Source of the DNA: Actinoalloteichus_B caeruleus
GTDB lineage: Bacteria > Actinomycetota > Actinomycetes > Mycobacteriales > Pseudonocardiaceae
Length of the DNA: 64,000 nt
Reading direction: 5' to 3' (one strand)
NCBI RefSeq assembly: GCF_000718005.1
Contig: NZ_JODV01000002.1
Under the pieces are notes generated by a model, which was not told the DNA's origin, did not search any database, and saw only the letters and a program-made list of their open reading frames with translations. This document shows, in pieces, positions 8,890 through 18,398 of the stretch (position 1 is its first letter; the number at the start of each line of letters is the position of its first letter). A program made the translations under genes and the position numbers.

Positions 8890-10052
8890 TGAGCGTCACC
8901 CGCGACACCGACGACCAATCACCAGAGCCGGCGAGCACGCCGATCGCGGGGGCCCCCGCCACCAGGCCCACCTCCGACACCGTCCTCTGGACCGCCCTGG
9001 GCCTGCTGGTGCTGCTGGCGCTCGCGGCCTCGGTGCGGCTGCTGGAGGACAACGTCCCCACCCTGCTCGCGGACACCGCCCTCGCCGACCTGGCCTCCTC
9101 GATCGAGTACCCGGTGTACGCGATCGCCCTCGGCCTGCTGGGCAACCTGGCGCTGGGCATCACGGGAGCGCGGAACCGGATGGCCCTCGCCTTCCGCACC
9201 GAGTTCCTCATCAAGACCGGACTCGTCCTGCTCGGCGCGTCGGTCAACCTCGGACTCATCGTCAGTGCTGCCGGCCCGGCGATCCTCCAGGCGCTGCTGC
9301 TGATCAGCGCGGTCTTCCTCTTCACCTGGTGGTTGGCTGGCCGTCTCGGCCTCGATGACCGGCTGCGGGCCCTGCTCGCGAGCGCGGTGTCGATCTGCGG
9401 GGTCAGCGCGGCCATCGCCGCCGCCGGCGCGGTCCAGGCCCGCAGGGAACAGCTGGCCTACGTCAGCGGTCTGGTGATCCTCTTCGCGCTGCCCTCCATC
9501 TTCCTGCTGCCGTGGGCCGCGGGGGCGCTCGGTCTCAGCGAGGCGGTGACCGGCGCCTGGATCGGCGGCAACATCGACACCACGGCCGCCGTCAGCGCGG
9601 CCGGTGCCATCGCCGGTGAGGGCCCACTCCAGATCGCCAGCATCGTCAAGGTCACGCAGAACGCCCTCATGGGGGTGGTGGCCGTCGCGTTGACCGTCTA
9701 CTTCGCGGTCAGGGTGGAACGGCGGCCAGGGGCCGCCGCGCCCCGCGCGGGCGAGCTGTGGCGGCGGTTCCCCAAGTTCGTCCTCGGCTTCGTCGCCGCC
9801 TCGGTCCTGACCACCACCTACCTGACCTGGATCAACCCCACCACCGGTGGTGACGTGGTCGGGGTGGCCAACGACCTGCGCGACTGGTTCCTGATCCTGG
9901 CGTTCGTCAGCATCGGGCTGGAGTTCCGGCTCGACTCGCTGCGGAGCGCAGGGTGGCGTCCCGTCGGTGTCTTCGCGGGGGCCACGCTGGTCAACCTCGT
10001 GGTCGGTCTCGGACTGGCGCTGCTGTTGTTCCGGGGCGTCGAGGTCGGCTGA
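8889..10052 (+). CDS. YeiH/UPF0324-family putative sulfate exporter
   Basis: 387 residues with about ten hydrophobic helices. Segments typical of UPF0324 include LGNLALGI, RTEFLIKTGLVLLGASVNL, LASAVSICGVSAAIAAAGAV, GAWIGGNIDTTAAVSAAG and ASIVKVTQNALMG. The family is annotated as putative sulfate or organosulfonate exporters on indirect evidence. The N-terminal 35 residues are polar, and the first family helix is supplied by the 50-residue ORF upstream (1-base overlap, TGATG). Start chosen at the overlapping ATG; an earlier in-frame GTG at 8793 would lie inside the small ORF. Located behind a putative sulfur-type leader peptide, it is likely induced or repressed with cysteine or sulfate status. 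Confidence 0.85.
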   Translation: MSVTRDTDDQSPEPASTPIAGAPATRPTSDTVLWTALGLLVLLALAASVRLLEDNVPTLLADTALADLASSIEYPVYAIALGLLGNLALGITGARNRMALAFRTEFLIKTGLVLLGASVNLGLIVSAAGPAILQALLLISAVFLFTWWLAGRLGLDDRLRALLASAVSICGVSAAIAAAGAVQARREQLAYVSGLVILFALPSIFLLPWAAGALGLSEAVTGAWIGGNIDTTAAVSAAGAIAGEGPLQIASIVKVTQNALMGVVAVALTVYFAVRVERRPGAAAPRAGELWRRFPKFVLGFVAASVLTTTYLTWINPTTGGDVVGVANDLRDWFLILAFVSIGLEFRLDSLRSAGWRPVGVFAGATLVNLVVGLGLALLLFRGVEVG

Positions 10053-10342
10053 CACCGGAACGCCCGGCTGGGTCGCGACCGGAGCGCCCGAGCGCCGGGA
10101 GCACCCCTGGAGAAGGGTGTTCCCGGCGGGGAGTGAGCGGGAACGACCCGGGCGGGCGGCGCTCTCCCGTTCGAAGGGCGAGGACCGGTCTCCTCCTGAC
10201 CCAGGGTGAGACGTCGTTCCACCCCAACTGGTCTGAGCGAGTGAGCATCCCCCTCCGTCCCGGTGTTTCCCCCGCTGAGCGTTCCTTTCGTTCCTTTCGT
10301 GCGTTAGGTTGCCGGTTGACTGCGGAGGGTGCAGGAGGCGGC

Positions 10343-11725
10343 ATGTGGGTCGTCGGTACTCAGCGGGCGAAACCGCTGACCAGCACGTCCGGCTCGTGGT
10401 TCCGACAACGGTTGTTGGAGATCAGTCCTGACCTCGGCCCACCCGGCGTGGCGTACTTCGAGGTGCTCGTTCCCGCCGCCGGCGGCGAACCGGACCTCGT
10501 CGTGCCCGCGCTGCTGTTCACACCCGGTGCCCTGTTGGTGGTGGAGTTCCGATCACTGCCCTGGTACCGGCGGGGCGAACTGCGAGTGGAGCTGACCGGG
10601 CCCTGGACCGTGGACGGCATGGACTCCGGACTGGGCGACGAGGTCGACCGCAACCCGGGGGAACGCGTGACGAGGATGGTGTTCGCCCTCCGCGACCACC
10701 TCCGGCGGCACGGCCTCGCGGATCTGCCGGTCCGCGGGCTGGTCTGCGTGGCCGGCCCCGGTCTCCGCGTCCGCCAGCCGCGCTCGGTGCGCCGCCTCGG
10801 CCACTACGCGGTGTGCGTGGCCGACTCCGCCGCCATCGCCAAGGCGGTGGCCCGGCAGGCCGGCGGCCGCGGGGTGTGGGACGCCGAGGACGTCCGGGAG
10901 GTCCTGCGTTCGCTGCACCTGCACTTCGACATGCCCCAGGACCACCAGCTCGCCCCCGACGACTTCGACGGCCGAGGACGTGACGACGTCCGCGCGGTCA
11001 CCGAGACCCGGTCGGAGCCGGCCGAGGGCGGGGGACCAGCGGAGAAACCCGATCGGGGGGAGCCGGACCCCGTCGAGGAGGCGGAGAAGGACCTGCCGCT
11101 GGCCGGCCTGCGCCGGTTCGTCCGGCCCGAGCTGCTGGTGGTCCCCGCCATCCTCATCCCGGCCATCGTGGCCATCGCCTTCATCGTCTGGCTGGTCAGC
11201 GGTGTCACCGGCGTCCTGTCCTGGTTCGGGTCATCCGACGAGGACGCCGCCGCACCGGTACGGATCGGCGAGACCGCCCAGGTCGACGGGCAGCAGTTCA
11301 ACGTCATCGCCGTCGCCACCAACAACGACTGCGGCGAACACGCCACCGACGGGCTGCGGGAGTTCTTCACCAGGAACCCGTGCGAGCGCCTGGACCGCAC
11401 GGTGTACCGCGGCGAGGTCGACGGAGCGCCGGTCGACGTGCTCCTCGCCGAGGTGGTGATGCCGGACGAGGAGACGGCGCGTGCCCTGGACGACGAACTC
11501 GGCCGCCCCGACCCGGGCCGCCTGGTCGGACCCCGGCTCACCGGCGAGCCGGTGGCCCTGGCCAACAGCGGTCCCGACACCGTCGAGTTCGTCACGACCG
11601 CCACCACGGTCCGTCACGACCTGGTGGTGCGCAGCGCCCATGCCAGTTCGGCGGACCCCGCCCGCCCGGCGCCCCCCGAGGCGCTGGCACGGCTGCGGGA
11701 CGCGGTGCTGCGCTCGGAGACCTGA
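10343..11725 (+). CDS. NERD-like domain membrane protein
   Basis: 460 residues; the ATG has a perfect AGGAGG four bases upstream, which settles the start. Residues about 30-190 look like a nuclease-related (NERD-like) fold: PGVAYFEVLVPAAGG, ALLFTPGALLVVEFRS, a mid-region RVTRMVFALRDHLRRH and GLVCVAGPGLRV. A charged linker follows, then one membrane helix near 262-284 (LLVVPAILIPAIVAIAFIVW) and about 170 extracytoplasmic residues with two cysteines (NNDCGEHAT and NPCERLD) that could form a disulfide. Function is unknown; the NERD assignment is by pattern and only moderate. Direct repeats GTTCCTTTC lie 60-80 bases upstream. Confidence 0.7.
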   Translation: MWVVGTQRAKPLTSTSGSWFRQRLLEISPDLGPPGVAYFEVLVPAAGGEPDLVVPALLFTPGALLVVEFRSLPWYRRGELRVELTGPWTVDGMDSGLGDEVDRNPGERVTRMVFALRDHLRRHGLADLPVRGLVCVAGPGLRVRQPRSVRRLGHYAVCVADSAAIAKAVARQAGGRGVWDAEDVREVLRSLHLHFDMPQDHQLAPDDFDGRGRDDVRAVTETRSEPAEGGGPAEKPDRGEPDPVEEAEKDLPLAGLRRFVRPELLVVPAILIPAIVAIAFIVWLVSGVTGVLSWFGSSDEDAAAPVRIGETAQVDGQQFNVIAVATNNDCGEHATDGLREFFTRNPCERLDRTVYRGEVDGAPVDVLLAEVVMPDEETARALDDELGRPDPGRLVGPRLTGEPVALANSGPDTVEFVTTATTVRHDLVVRSAHASSADPARPAPPEALARLRDAVLRSET

Positions 11726-11795
11726 CCGGGTGGAGCCCGCCCGGGACTCACCAGCCGGTTCGGAGTTGTCGGAGGGTGGCCGTAACCTTGGGTGA

Positions 11796-13853
11796 ATGGC
11801 CGACCCGTCGACCTACCGTCCTCAGCCGGGTTCCATCCCGGACGCGCCTGGCGTCTACAAGTTCCGCGACGAGCACGGCCGGGTCATCTACGTGGGGAAG
11901 GCGAAGAGCCTGCGCTCCCGCCTGTCCTCCTACTTCGCCGACCTCACCGGCCTGCACCCCCGCACACGCCAGATGGTCACCTCGGCGGGTTCCGTCGAGT
12001 GGACCGTGGTCAGCACCGAGGTGGAGGCGCTCCAGCTCGAGTACTCCTGGATCAAGGAGTTCGACCCCCGGTTCAACGTCCGCTACCGGGACGACAAGTC
12101 ATACCCGGTGCTCGCCGTCACCATGAACGAGGAGCTGCCCCGGCTCCTGGTCTACCGGGGGCCGCGTCGCAGGGGAGTCCGCTACTTCGGTCCGTACGCG
12201 CACGCCTGGGCGATCCGCGAGACCCTCGACATGCTGCTACGGGTCTTCCCCGCGCGGACCTGCTCGGCGGGGGTCCTGCGGCGCCACCAGCAGATCGGGC
12301 GCCCCTGCCTGCTCGGGTACATCGGCAAGTGCTCCGCTCCGTGCGTGGGACGGGTCACCCCCGAGGAGCACCGTGACATCGTCGACGACTTCTGCGACTT
12401 CCTCGGCGGCCGCACCGACACCATGATCCGCCGTCTGGAGCGGGAGATGGGCGAGGCGGCCGAGGGCCTGGAGTTCGAACGCGCGGCCCGACTGCGCGAC
12501 GACCTGGGTGCGCTGCGGCGGGCGATGGAGAAGCAGGCCGTCGTCCTGGGTGACGGCACGGACGCCGACGTCATCGCCTTCGCCCAGGACGAGCTGGCGG
12601 CGGCGGTCCAGATCTTCCACGTCCGGGGCGGGCGGGTCCGGGGCCAGCGGGGTTGGGTGATCGACAAGGTCGAGGCCACCGACACCCCGGCCCTGGTCGA
12701 GCGGTTCCTCAGCCAGTTCTACGGCGAGCAGGCGACGCTCGTGGAGGTGACCGACACCGACTCGGACGCGGCGGCCGTCCCCCGCGAGGTGCTGGTTCCC
12801 GAGCTGCCCGCCGACGCCGAGGCCGTCACCGAGTGGTTGAGCGGGCTGCGCGGGGGGCGCGTGCGCCTCCGGGTCCCCCAACGCGGGGACAAACGGGCGT
12901 TGATGGAGACGGTCGCCCGCAACGCGGCGGAGGCGTTCGCGCAGCACAAGCTGCGGAGGGCCGGCGACCTGACCGCCCGGTCCGCCGCGCTCCAGGAACT
13001 CCAGGACGGCCTCGCGCTCGACAGCGCCCCGCTGCGCATCGAGTGCGTCGACGTCAGCCACGTCCAGGGCAGCGACGTCGTCGCCTCCCTCGTCGTCTTC
13101 GAGGACGGGGTGCCCCGCAAGTCGGACTACCGTCGGTTCGCCGTGCGGGAGGGCGCCGAGGGCGGGGACGTGGCCTCCATCGCGGAGGTCACCCGACGCA
13201 GGTTCGCCCGCTTCCGGAGCGACGGTGAGCGCCAGGACGCCGACGAACGCCGGGTCACCGAGGACGCGGTGGCCGAGACCCTGGGTGGGGCCTCGGCCAC
13301 CGGGTCCGACACGGGCACCCCCGCCGGCGTCGACCCCGAGACGGGCCGGCCACGACGCTTCGCGTACCCGCCGAACCTGCTGGTGGTCGACGGTGCCGGG
13401 CCGCAGGCGAACGCCGCGGCCGACGTGCTCGCCGACCTCGGGATCACCGACGTCGCCGTCGTCGGGCTGGCCAAGCGCCTGGAGGAGGTGTGGGTGGCCG
13501 GCGAACCGGACCCGGTGATCCTGCCGAGGACCAGTGAGGCCCTGTACCTGTTGCAGCGGGTCCGCGACGAGGCGCACCGCTTCGCCATCGCCTACCACCG
13601 GCAGAAGCGGTCGTCCAGGATGACCAGGTCGGAGCTGGACGACATCCCGGGGTTGGGCCAGGCCAGACGGACCGCGCTGCTGAAGCACTTCGGTTCGCTG
13701 CGCCGGTTGCGGGCGGCGAGCGTCGAGGAGATCAGCGGGGTGCCGGGAGTGGGCCGGCACACCGCGGAGGCGGTGCGACGCGCGTTGTCGGGGGAACAGG
13801 AAGGGCGGACGGAGCGTCCCACCCAGGAGAGGAACGAAGGGGGAGCCAAGTGA
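11796..13853 (+). CDS. uvrC: excinuclease ABC subunit C
   Basis: 685 residues, the usual length. Residues 19-47 hold the GIY-YIG nuclease core (GVY at 19-21, YVG at 32-34) that makes the 3' incision; a UVR segment near 215-250 (LEFERAARLRDDLGALRRAM) contacts UvrB; the RNase H-like 5'-incision domain starts near 400 (IECVDVSHVQGSDVVASLVV); a tandem helix-hairpin-helix closes the protein (IPGLGQARRTALLKHFGS and VPGVGRHTAEAVRRAL). An acidic, low-complexity insert (about 475-520) separates parts of the C-terminal domain. With UvrA and UvrB it performs nucleotide excision repair. It is the first gene of the conserved uvrC-rapZ-yvcK-whiA group and overlaps rapZ by 4 nt. Confidence 0.97.
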   Translation: MADPSTYRPQPGSIPDAPGVYKFRDEHGRVIYVGKAKSLRSRLSSYFADLTGLHPRTRQMVTSAGSVEWTVVSTEVEALQLEYSWIKEFDPRFNVRYRDDKSYPVLAVTMNEELPRLLVYRGPRRRGVRYFGPYAHAWAIRETLDMLLRVFPARTCSAGVLRRHQQIGRPCLLGYIGKCSAPCVGRVTPEEHRDIVDDFCDFLGGRTDTMIRRLEREMGEAAEGLEFERAARLRDDLGALRRAMEKQAVVLGDGTDADVIAFAQDELAAAVQIFHVRGGRVRGQRGWVIDKVEATDTPALVERFLSQFYGEQATLVEVTDTDSDAAAVPREVLVPELPADAEAVTEWLSGLRGGRVRLRVPQRGDKRALMETVARNAAEAFAQHKLRRAGDLTARSAALQELQDGLALDSAPLRIECVDVSHVQGSDVVASLVVFEDGVPRKSDYRRFAVREGAEGGDVASIAEVTRRRFARFRSDGERQDADERRVTEDAVAETLGGASATGSDTGTPAGVDPETGRPRRFAYPPNLLVVDGAGPQANAAADVLADLGITDVAVVGLAKRLEEVWVAGEPDPVILPRTSEALYLLQRVRDEAHRFAIAYHRQKRSSRMTRSELDDIPGLGQARRTALLKHFGSLRRLRAASVEEISGVPGVGRHTAEAVRRALSGEQEGRTERPTQERNEGGAK

Positions 13854-14752
13854 GGGCAACACCCGTGGACGAGGGCGGCGCGGAGGGCACCGGCATCGAG
13901 GTGGCCGTGGTCACGGGGCTCTCCGGCGCGGGCCGGAGCACCGCGGCCAAGTGCCTGGAGGACCTCGGGTGGTTCGTGGTCGACAACCTGCCGCCCGAGC
14001 TGATCGTGACGATGGTGGAGCTGGGCGCCAGGTCCAACGCGGTGATCACCAGGGTCGCGGTGGTCATGGACGTCCGCAGCCGCGCGTTCACCGACGACCT
14101 GGCCTCCGTCATCAAGGACCTCGACGCCAGCGGTTACAAGCCGAGGGTGCTGTTCCTGGAGGCGACGGACGCGGTGCTGGTGCGCCGCTTCGAGCAGGTG
14201 CGGCGCGGCCACCCGATGCAGGGCGACGGGCGGCTGGTCGACGGCATCACCGCCGAGCGGGCGCTGCTCGCCCGGCTGCGGGCCGAGGCCGACCTGGTCC
14301 TGGACACCAGTGCGCTCTCGGTCCACCAGTTGCGGGCCAAGATCGAGGACACCTTCGGCACCGAGGCCAGCACGCACACCCGGGTCACCGTGCTGTCCTT
14401 CGGCTACAAGTACGGGCTGCCGATGGACGCCGACCTCGTGATGGACGTCCGCTTCCTGCCCAACCCGTTCTGGATCCCCGAGCTGCGCGAGTTCACCGGG
14501 CAGGACGCCGACGTGCGCAACTACGTGCTGGGCCAGGAGGGGGCTGAGGAGTTCCTGGAGCGATACCACGAACTGTTGCGGCTGGTCGGGGCCGGTTACC
14601 GGCGGGAGGGCAAGCGGTATCTCACACTGGCGGTCGGGTGCACGGGGGGGAAGCACCGCAGCGTGGCCCTGTCCGAGGAACTGGCCGGCCGGTTGGCCAC
14701 CGAGGACGGGATGGCGGTGACCGTGGTACACCGGGACCTCGGCCGCGAGTAG
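13850..14752 (+). CDS. rapZ: RNase adapter RapZ / nucleotide-binding protein YvcJ
   Basis: 300 residues, GTG start inside the uvrC stop (GTGA overlap). Walker A is GLSGAGRST (23-31), with Arg replacing the usual Lys as often seen in actinobacteria. GWFVVDNLPPELIV, VMDVRSRAF, FLEATDAVLVRRFEQVRRGHP and the C-terminal GCTGGKHRSVALSEELA are family hallmarks. In Enterobacteria RapZ delivers a small RNA to RNase E; in Gram-positives YvcJ binds and hydrolyses nucleotides. The actinobacterial role is less settled. Its place between uvrC and yvcK is conserved. Confidence 0.95.
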   Translation: MRATPVDEGGAEGTGIEVAVVTGLSGAGRSTAAKCLEDLGWFVVDNLPPELIVTMVELGARSNAVITRVAVVMDVRSRAFTDDLASVIKDLDASGYKPRVLFLEATDAVLVRRFEQVRRGHPMQGDGRLVDGITAERALLARLRAEADLVLDTSALSVHQLRAKIEDTFGTEASTHTRVTVLSFGYKYGLPMDADLVMDVRFLPNPFWIPELREFTGQDADVRNYVLGQEGAEEFLERYHELLRLVGAGYRREGKRYLTLAVGCTGGKHRSVALSEELAGRLATEDGMAVTVVHRDLGRE

Positions 14753-14826
14753 GCCCCACGACGACGGGGGGTGCTCGCGGCATCGCCACCCGGTAGGGCC
14801 GGGCCCGGTCGCGGCCGGCTCGGCCC

Positions 14827-15993
14827 ATGTCAGCGAGGACCTTCGAGAGTATGACGACAGTGCCCGAGGCACGGACGAACGACGCCGGAGCCGGTTGGTC
14901 CCGGCCACCGCGAGTGGTCGCGCTCGGCGGGGGCCACGGCCTCCAGGCCACGCTGGCCGCGCTGCGCGGGGTGACCCCGCGGGTGACGGCGGTGGTCACC
15001 GTCGCCGACGACGGTGGCTCGTCCGGTCGGCTCCGCAGGGAACTGGGCCTGCTGCCCCCGGGGGACCTGCGGAAGGCTCTGGAGGCGCTGGCACCCGACG
15101 GACCGGACGGGCAGCTGTGGTCCCGCGTCTTCGGCCACCGGTTCGGCGGGAGTGGCGCCCTGGCCGGGCATGCCGTGGGCAACCTGCTCATCGCCGGACT
15201 GCTGGAGGTCCTCGGCGACCCGGTGGCCGTGCTGGACCACGTTCGACGGCTGCTCGGCGTGCGGGCCCGGGTCCTGCCGATGTCCACCGAACCGCTCGAC
15301 ATCGAGGCCGAGGTGTCCGGACTGTCGGACAACCCGCACCGGCTCCGGCGGATCCGGGGTCAGGTCGCCGTGGCGACTACCCCCGGTCGGGTGAAAAGGG
15401 TGTGGTTGCGCAACGTGGCCGATCCTGACGGACGGCTCACGGCCTGCCCGGAAGCGGTACACGCGGTGCACTCCGCGGATGTCGTCATCCTCGGCCCGGG
15501 ATCGTGGTTTACCAGCGTACTGCCGCATCTGCTGCTCCCCGAGCTGCACGACGCCCTGCTGACGACCACCGCCCGTAAGGTCCTCGTCCTGAACCTTGTC
15601 CCCCAACCGGGTGAGACGGCCGGTTTCTCGCCCGAGCAGCACCTGCACGTACTCTCCGAACATGCTCCGCGTCTGCGGGTGGACGACGTCATCGCCGACA
15701 TCGACTCGGTGCCGACGCCCGACCGACTGCGTCGCGCCACCGGCGAACTGGGCGGCACCACGCACCTGAGACGGGTCGCCGACGACGACGCTCCGGACCG
15801 GCACGACCCGGCCGCGCTGGGTGCCGCGCTCGCCGCGGCGATCGGCGTGGCGGACCGGACCGTGGAGCACTCCGGTGGCGCCGAGGGCGTCGCCGACCTG
15901 GACCGGTTTGGGCTTGCCGGGCCGGCTGACCTGTGCGGTCAGCCCAGCGGACCGGCGGCGCGCGCAGACGAGGAGGACGAGCGGTGGCGATGA
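14827..15993 (+). CDS. yvcK: gluconeogenesis factor YvcK/CuvA family, UDP-sugar binding
   Basis: 388 residues. Motifs VVALGGGHGLQATLAALRG, TVADDGGSSGRLRRELGLLPPGD (the substrate-binding loop), GNLLIAGLLEVLGDP and VVILGPGSWFTSVLPHLL define the CofD-like YvcK family, which binds UDP-GlcNAc and links central carbon supply to peptidoglycan synthesis. Two ATG starts are possible: 14827, with no clear ribosome site, and 14851 (MTTVPEA), also weak; the conserved part starts after both. The final 10 bases overlap whiA. Confidence 0.93.
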   Translation: MSARTFESMTTVPEARTNDAGAGWSRPPRVVALGGGHGLQATLAALRGVTPRVTAVVTVADDGGSSGRLRRELGLLPPGDLRKALEALAPDGPDGQLWSRVFGHRFGGSGALAGHAVGNLLIAGLLEVLGDPVAVLDHVRRLLGVRARVLPMSTEPLDIEAEVSGLSDNPHRLRRIRGQVAVATTPGRVKRVWLRNVADPDGRLTACPEAVHAVHSADVVILGPGSWFTSVLPHLLLPELHDALLTTTARKVLVLNLVPQPGETAGFSPEQHLHVLSEHAPRLRVDDVIADIDSVPTPDRLRRATGELGGTTHLRRVADDDAPDRHDPAALGAALAAAIGVADRTVEHSGGAEGVADLDRFGLAGPADLCGQPSGPAARADEEDERWR

Positions 15994-16970
15994 CCGCGGC
16001 GGTCAAGGACGAACTCAGTCGCCTGGTGGTGACGAAGACCTGCTGTCGTCGTGCCGAGGTGTCCGCGCTGCTGAGATTCTCCGGCGGCCTGCACATCGTG
16101 GCCGGCCGGGTGGTCGTCGAGGCGGAGGTCGACACCGGCTCGGTGGCCCGCAGGCTCCGGAAGGAGATCCACGAGCTCTACGGCTACACGGCCGAACTCC
16201 AGGTGATGACGTCCGGAGGGCTGCGCAAGGGCACCCGGTACGTCGCGCGGGTGGTCAAGGACGGTGAGGGGCTGGCACGGCAGACCGGCCTGCTGGACTC
16301 CCGGGGCCGGCCGGTGCGGGGCCTCCCCGTGCACGTCGTCTCCGGCGGTGCCTGCGACGCCGAGGCCGCGTTGCGCGGGGCCTTCCTCGCCCACGGGTCC
16401 CTCACCGAGCCCGGTCGGTCCTCCGCGATGGAGGTCACCTGCCCGGGGCCGGAGGCGGCACTGGCCCTGGTGGGCGCCGCCCGGCGGCTGAACGTGCAGG
16501 CCCGCTCGCGCGAGGTCAGGGGGGCGGACCGGGTCGTGGTCCGGGACGGCGACGCGATCGGCGCCCTGCTCACCAGGCTGGGAGCCCACGCCAGCGTGCT
16601 CGCGTGGGAGGAACGGCGGATGCGCCGCGAGGTGCGGGCCACCGCCAACCGGCTGGCGAACTTCGACGACGCCAACCTCCGGCGGTCCGCCCGGGCCGCG
16701 GTGGCGGCGGCCGCCAAGGTGGAGCGGGCGATCGAGCTGCTGGGCGACGACGCCCCCGACCACCTGGTGGTGGCCGGGCAGCTCCGGCTGAGCCACCGGC
16801 AGGCCTCGCTGGAGGAGCTCGGCCAGCTGGCCGAACCCCCGATGACCAAGGACGCCGTCGCCGGCCGCATCCGCCGCCTGTTGGCGATGGCCGACAAGCG
16901 CGCCAGGGATCTGGGGGTGCCCGGAACGGACTCCGCCGTCACCCAGGAGATGTTGGAGGTCGACGCCTGA
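15984..16970 (+). CDS. whiA: DNA-binding sporulation/cell-division regulator WhiA
   Basis: 328 residues, matching the family. The GTG start is fixed by AGGAGG seven bases upstream, giving V-A-MTAAVKDELSRL. The N-terminal two-thirds is a degenerate LAGLIDADG homing-endonuclease fold (RRAEVSALLRFSGGLHIV; GGACDAEAALRGAFLAHGSL) and the C-terminus a helix-turn-helix (LRLSHRQASLEELGQLAEPP with TKDAVAGRIRRLLAMA). In actinomycetes WhiA works with WhiB to start sporulation septation. It overlaps yvcK by 10 nt, so the two are translationally linked. Confidence 0.96.
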   Translation: MAMTAAVKDELSRLVVTKTCCRRAEVSALLRFSGGLHIVAGRVVVEAEVDTGSVARRLRKEIHELYGYTAELQVMTSGGLRKGTRYVARVVKDGEGLARQTGLLDSRGRPVRGLPVHVVSGGACDAEAALRGAFLAHGSLTEPGRSSAMEVTCPGPEAALALVGAARRLNVQARSREVRGADRVVVRDGDAIGALLTRLGAHASVLAWEERRMRREVRATANRLANFDDANLRRSARAAVAAAAKVERAIELLGDDAPDHLVVAGQLRLSHRQASLEELGQLAEPPMTKDAVAGRIRRLLAMADKRARDLGVPGTDSAVTQEMLEVDA

Positions 16971-17353
16971 GGCGCCGGGGCCCCCTCGGCGCGGCCGCGA
17001 ACCGCCGGCGGGACCGCCGGCGGGCGTAGCCTCGATGGCGGCGCCGGGGCGTCGAGTACGCGGTGCCCCTCGGGGGCGAGCCCACCGGGACCTCCCGCCC
17101 GACTCCGGCAATCGACCCCGCCGACGAGCGGTCGCCTTCCCGGGACGCACCGGACGCCGCTGGGACCGGGTCGGCCGGCGGCGAACTCCGCCGGTTACGG
17201 TGGACTGGTTCGATCAAGTCGAACGCCGGTCCGTGTGACCTTGGTCGGCTGTTGGGCGCTAGGGTGGCGCTCGGCAACGTGGCCAACCTTCATCATGCCC
17301 ACCGGCCAGTGCGGCGAAGGGCTGCGCCGGTCCGAGTAGCGAGGAGACGTACC
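16971..17353. promoter_or_regulatory. upstream region of the glycolytic operon
   Basis: 383 bases between whiA and gap. It contains a perfect inverted repeat GTTCGA-tcaag-TCGAAC at 17208-17224, about 130 bases before the gap start, and a TAGGGT-like -10 element near 17261. The repeat is a candidate operator for the gap-pgk-tpiA-secG unit. A GCCGGCGGGACCGCCGGC stretch just after whiA may act as a terminator. Confidence 0.45.
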
Positions 17354-18361
<1,008 letters not shown>

Positions 18362-18398
18362 CCGGCGCGCGCGAGCGAGGGGTGGGAAGGACAACCTC

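Noticed and set aside
10140..10342. N-terminal extension of the NERD-like gene upstream to 9953
   Set aside because: The perfect AGGAGG before the ATG at 10343 and the shadow-like composition upstream favour the shorter form.
12237..13862. 541-residue open frame antisense to uvrC
   Set aside because: Shadow of uvrC caused by high GC3; no recognisable domain.
17205..17230. tRNA T-arm-like GGTTCGATC
   Set aside because: No acceptor, D or anticodon arms can be arranged around it; it belongs to a simple inverted repeat.
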